The position numbers and the translations under genes were made by a program. The notes under the pieces are model-generated. The model ran no database searches. It had not been told where the DNA came from and worked only from the letters and a program-made list of their open reading frames with translations. Below, piece by piece: positions 62,794 through 64,000 of a stretch of DNA of 64,000 nucleotides. The stretch covers positions 1,302,001 through 1,366,000 of the forward strand of contig JAEBUN010000002.1 in assembly GCA_023014365.1 (NCBI GenBank). Direction: 5' to 3'. The stretch's first letter is position 1; the number at the start of each line of letters is the position of its first letter. This DNA is from Lepiota brunneoincarnata. Its lineage: Eukaryota; Basidiomycota; Agaricomycetes; Agaricales; Agaricaceae.

Positions 62794-64000
62794 ATGACCG
62801 ACGATATTACGCCACAAAACCAAGCTCCGCCCAAGAAACCCGCGAGTTCTGGGAATAATCGCGGACCCAAGAAGAATGTTCCCGACAATAACCCCAAGTC
62901 TGCAGGGGTCTCACCGAATCAAGCTGGTACCCGGCCTTCGTCTAGGGGAAGTAACAGGGGGCGCACCAGCACACTTGTTGGAGAGTCAGGATCAGACACG
63001 GCCTCCAGGAAGGGCTCCGAGAACGGCAAGAAGTTTGAACAACGCGGTAAATCTACTGGAGGAGGCCGTGCTGGCCACCGTAAGGGACCATCGGCCCGAA
63101 CCACCAATCCCCGGGACGTTAAGGTCTCTGGTTCGCCGGCACCACAGAGCACCGAGTCCAGTGCTGCGCTTTCCTCCCTCCAGAACCTCATCGCAGACTT
63201 GAAGACGACGTCCCCCAGTCAGGTTGTAGGTCCTCAAAGCACTTTGGGTGGGACCGCCCAGAATCCTAGTAATCTACCTGTCAACGCGCCCGTGTTCCAG
63301 CCTGGGGCGCCGTCTTATCCCGGTATAGGAGCAGAGCAAAAACATCGTAAAGCAGCATCCTTAGGTAACTCGGCTCTCTCAGGCAATTTCAACTCGTTCT
63401 CTCCCCATCTCGGTGCCACCATCGAGGAAGACGGTAACGGCTCCTTTGAGGAGGGTGAGATCTCTGAGCGCTACCTCGCTCAACCGAGTCATCAGCCACG
63501 TTCCCAGTCTCAAAGTTTTGTCCCCCCACGATTTGCTGCGCTTGCCGCTCAGCAACAAGAGACTGTTGGTCCCACGGGTCGGCCTCAATTAGCTCCCAAC
63601 TTTATGTTTGGGGCACGTAAACGCAACCCCCCAATGGGTCCCCCCATCAACGAAGAGGACGTTGGGTTCCAGTTTCCACAGCAACAACAGCAGAACCCCC
63701 CGGCTGATTACTCCGCCCCTGATGTCACCCAAAGGAAGGCGGAGAGTGGCGAGATAACTGGAATCATGGCCGAGCAGGTGCGTTGCTTCTTCCTCGCTAT
63801 TTACGCCCCTGTTCAATGATTTGTAAAGATTGCTATCCAGCAGCAGATTGAAGCACTTCAACACCAGCAGCAGGCATTGTATCATCAGCAACTCGCGTCA
63901 AGCTCCTTCCAGGCGCCTGGCCTTGGTCCTCGTGGAGTTCATAGGAGGGTGCAAAGCACTTTGCCCGCACAGGGAATTCCGATACAAAATTCCATGGGAC
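62794..64000 (+). CDS. SSD1: Ssd1-type RNA-binding protein, N-terminal part (runs off window)
   Basis: The long disordered N-terminus starts MTDDITPQNQAPPKKPASSG (ATG at 62794). It is rich in Gly/Arg/Ser (NNRGPKKN, SSRGSNRGRTS, GKSTGGGRAGHRKGPS) and then has SSLQNLIADLKTTSP, HRKAASLGNSALSGNFNSF and FEEGEISERY, followed by RFAALAAQQQ, NEEDVGFQFPQQQQQ and GEITGIMAEQ. An intron (about 63778-63828) leads to IAIQQQIEALQHQQQALYHQ and HRRVQSTLPA. The HRR.QS-type sites are like the Cbk1/Ndr kinase sites of Ssd1 proteins. I assign it to Ssd1, an RNase II-fold protein that in yeast binds cell-wall mRNAs without nuclease activity. The cold-shock and RNB domains lie outside the window, so this rests on the N-terminal pattern only. 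Confidence 0.6.

Overview
The window is a gene-dense piece of a fungal nuclear chromosome, most likely from a filamentous basidiomycete (Agaricomycetes). Three things point there: nearly every gene is cut by many 49-60 nt GT-AG introns; the proteins are fungal types (Zn2Cys6 regulator, vacuolar aspartic protease of the PEP4 type, verprolin/WIP, Ssd1 N-terminus); and the spacers are only about 50-500 bp. I cannot name the species. There is no CRISPR array, rRNA or convincing tRNA, and no recognisable transposon. All gene models below were spliced by eye from conserved protein families, so internal exon edges may be off by a few bases.

Layout. 1-8.8 kb: ORC4 (5' end outside the window), an orphan membrane protein, a patatin-type lipase (TGL4/5 class) and a PUB-domain protein. 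9-13.2 kb: an uncharacterised protein made of tandem Tyr-Pro repeats, each carried on its own phase-1 mini-exon. 13.6-22.1 kb: CSN4, a CTK1/CDK12-type kinase with a long RS-rich N-terminus, and a BRD8/Bdc1-like bromodomain protein. 22.3-25.9 kb: PEP4 and a WD40 DCAF-like adaptor. 26-37.6 kb: TRA1, a giant pseudokinase scaffold. 37.7-42.9 kb: CTNNBL1, UTP15 and TCTP. 42.9-43.8 kb: a gap without a clear gene. 43.8-55.9 kb: gamma-tubulin complex protein GCP3, PDI, verprolin/WIP, RBM42, RPL5 and MED17. 56-64 kb: a Zn2Cys6 transcription factor, VPS24, IDH1 and the beginning of an Ssd1-type RNA-binding protein that leaves the window.

Nearly all genes are single-copy housekeeping functions: chromatin and transcription (ORC4, CTK1, Bdc1, TRA1, MED17), RNA processing and ribosomes (CTNNBL1, UTP15, RBM42, RPL5, SSD1), protein turnover and traffic (CSN4, DCAF, PEP4, PDI, VPS24), and cytoskeleton (GCP3, WIP). 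They are not a pathway cluster. Many sit head-to-head over 140-375 bp spacers or tail-to-tail over 50-260 bp. The strongest candidate for something undescribed is the exon-repeat gene at 9069-13249. Secondary points of interest are a frameshift or intron-conversion in the PEP4 propeptide, a GC-AG intron in the DCAF gene, an ORC4 Walker B motif lacking its glutamate, and an 18-G run between CSN4 and CTK1.
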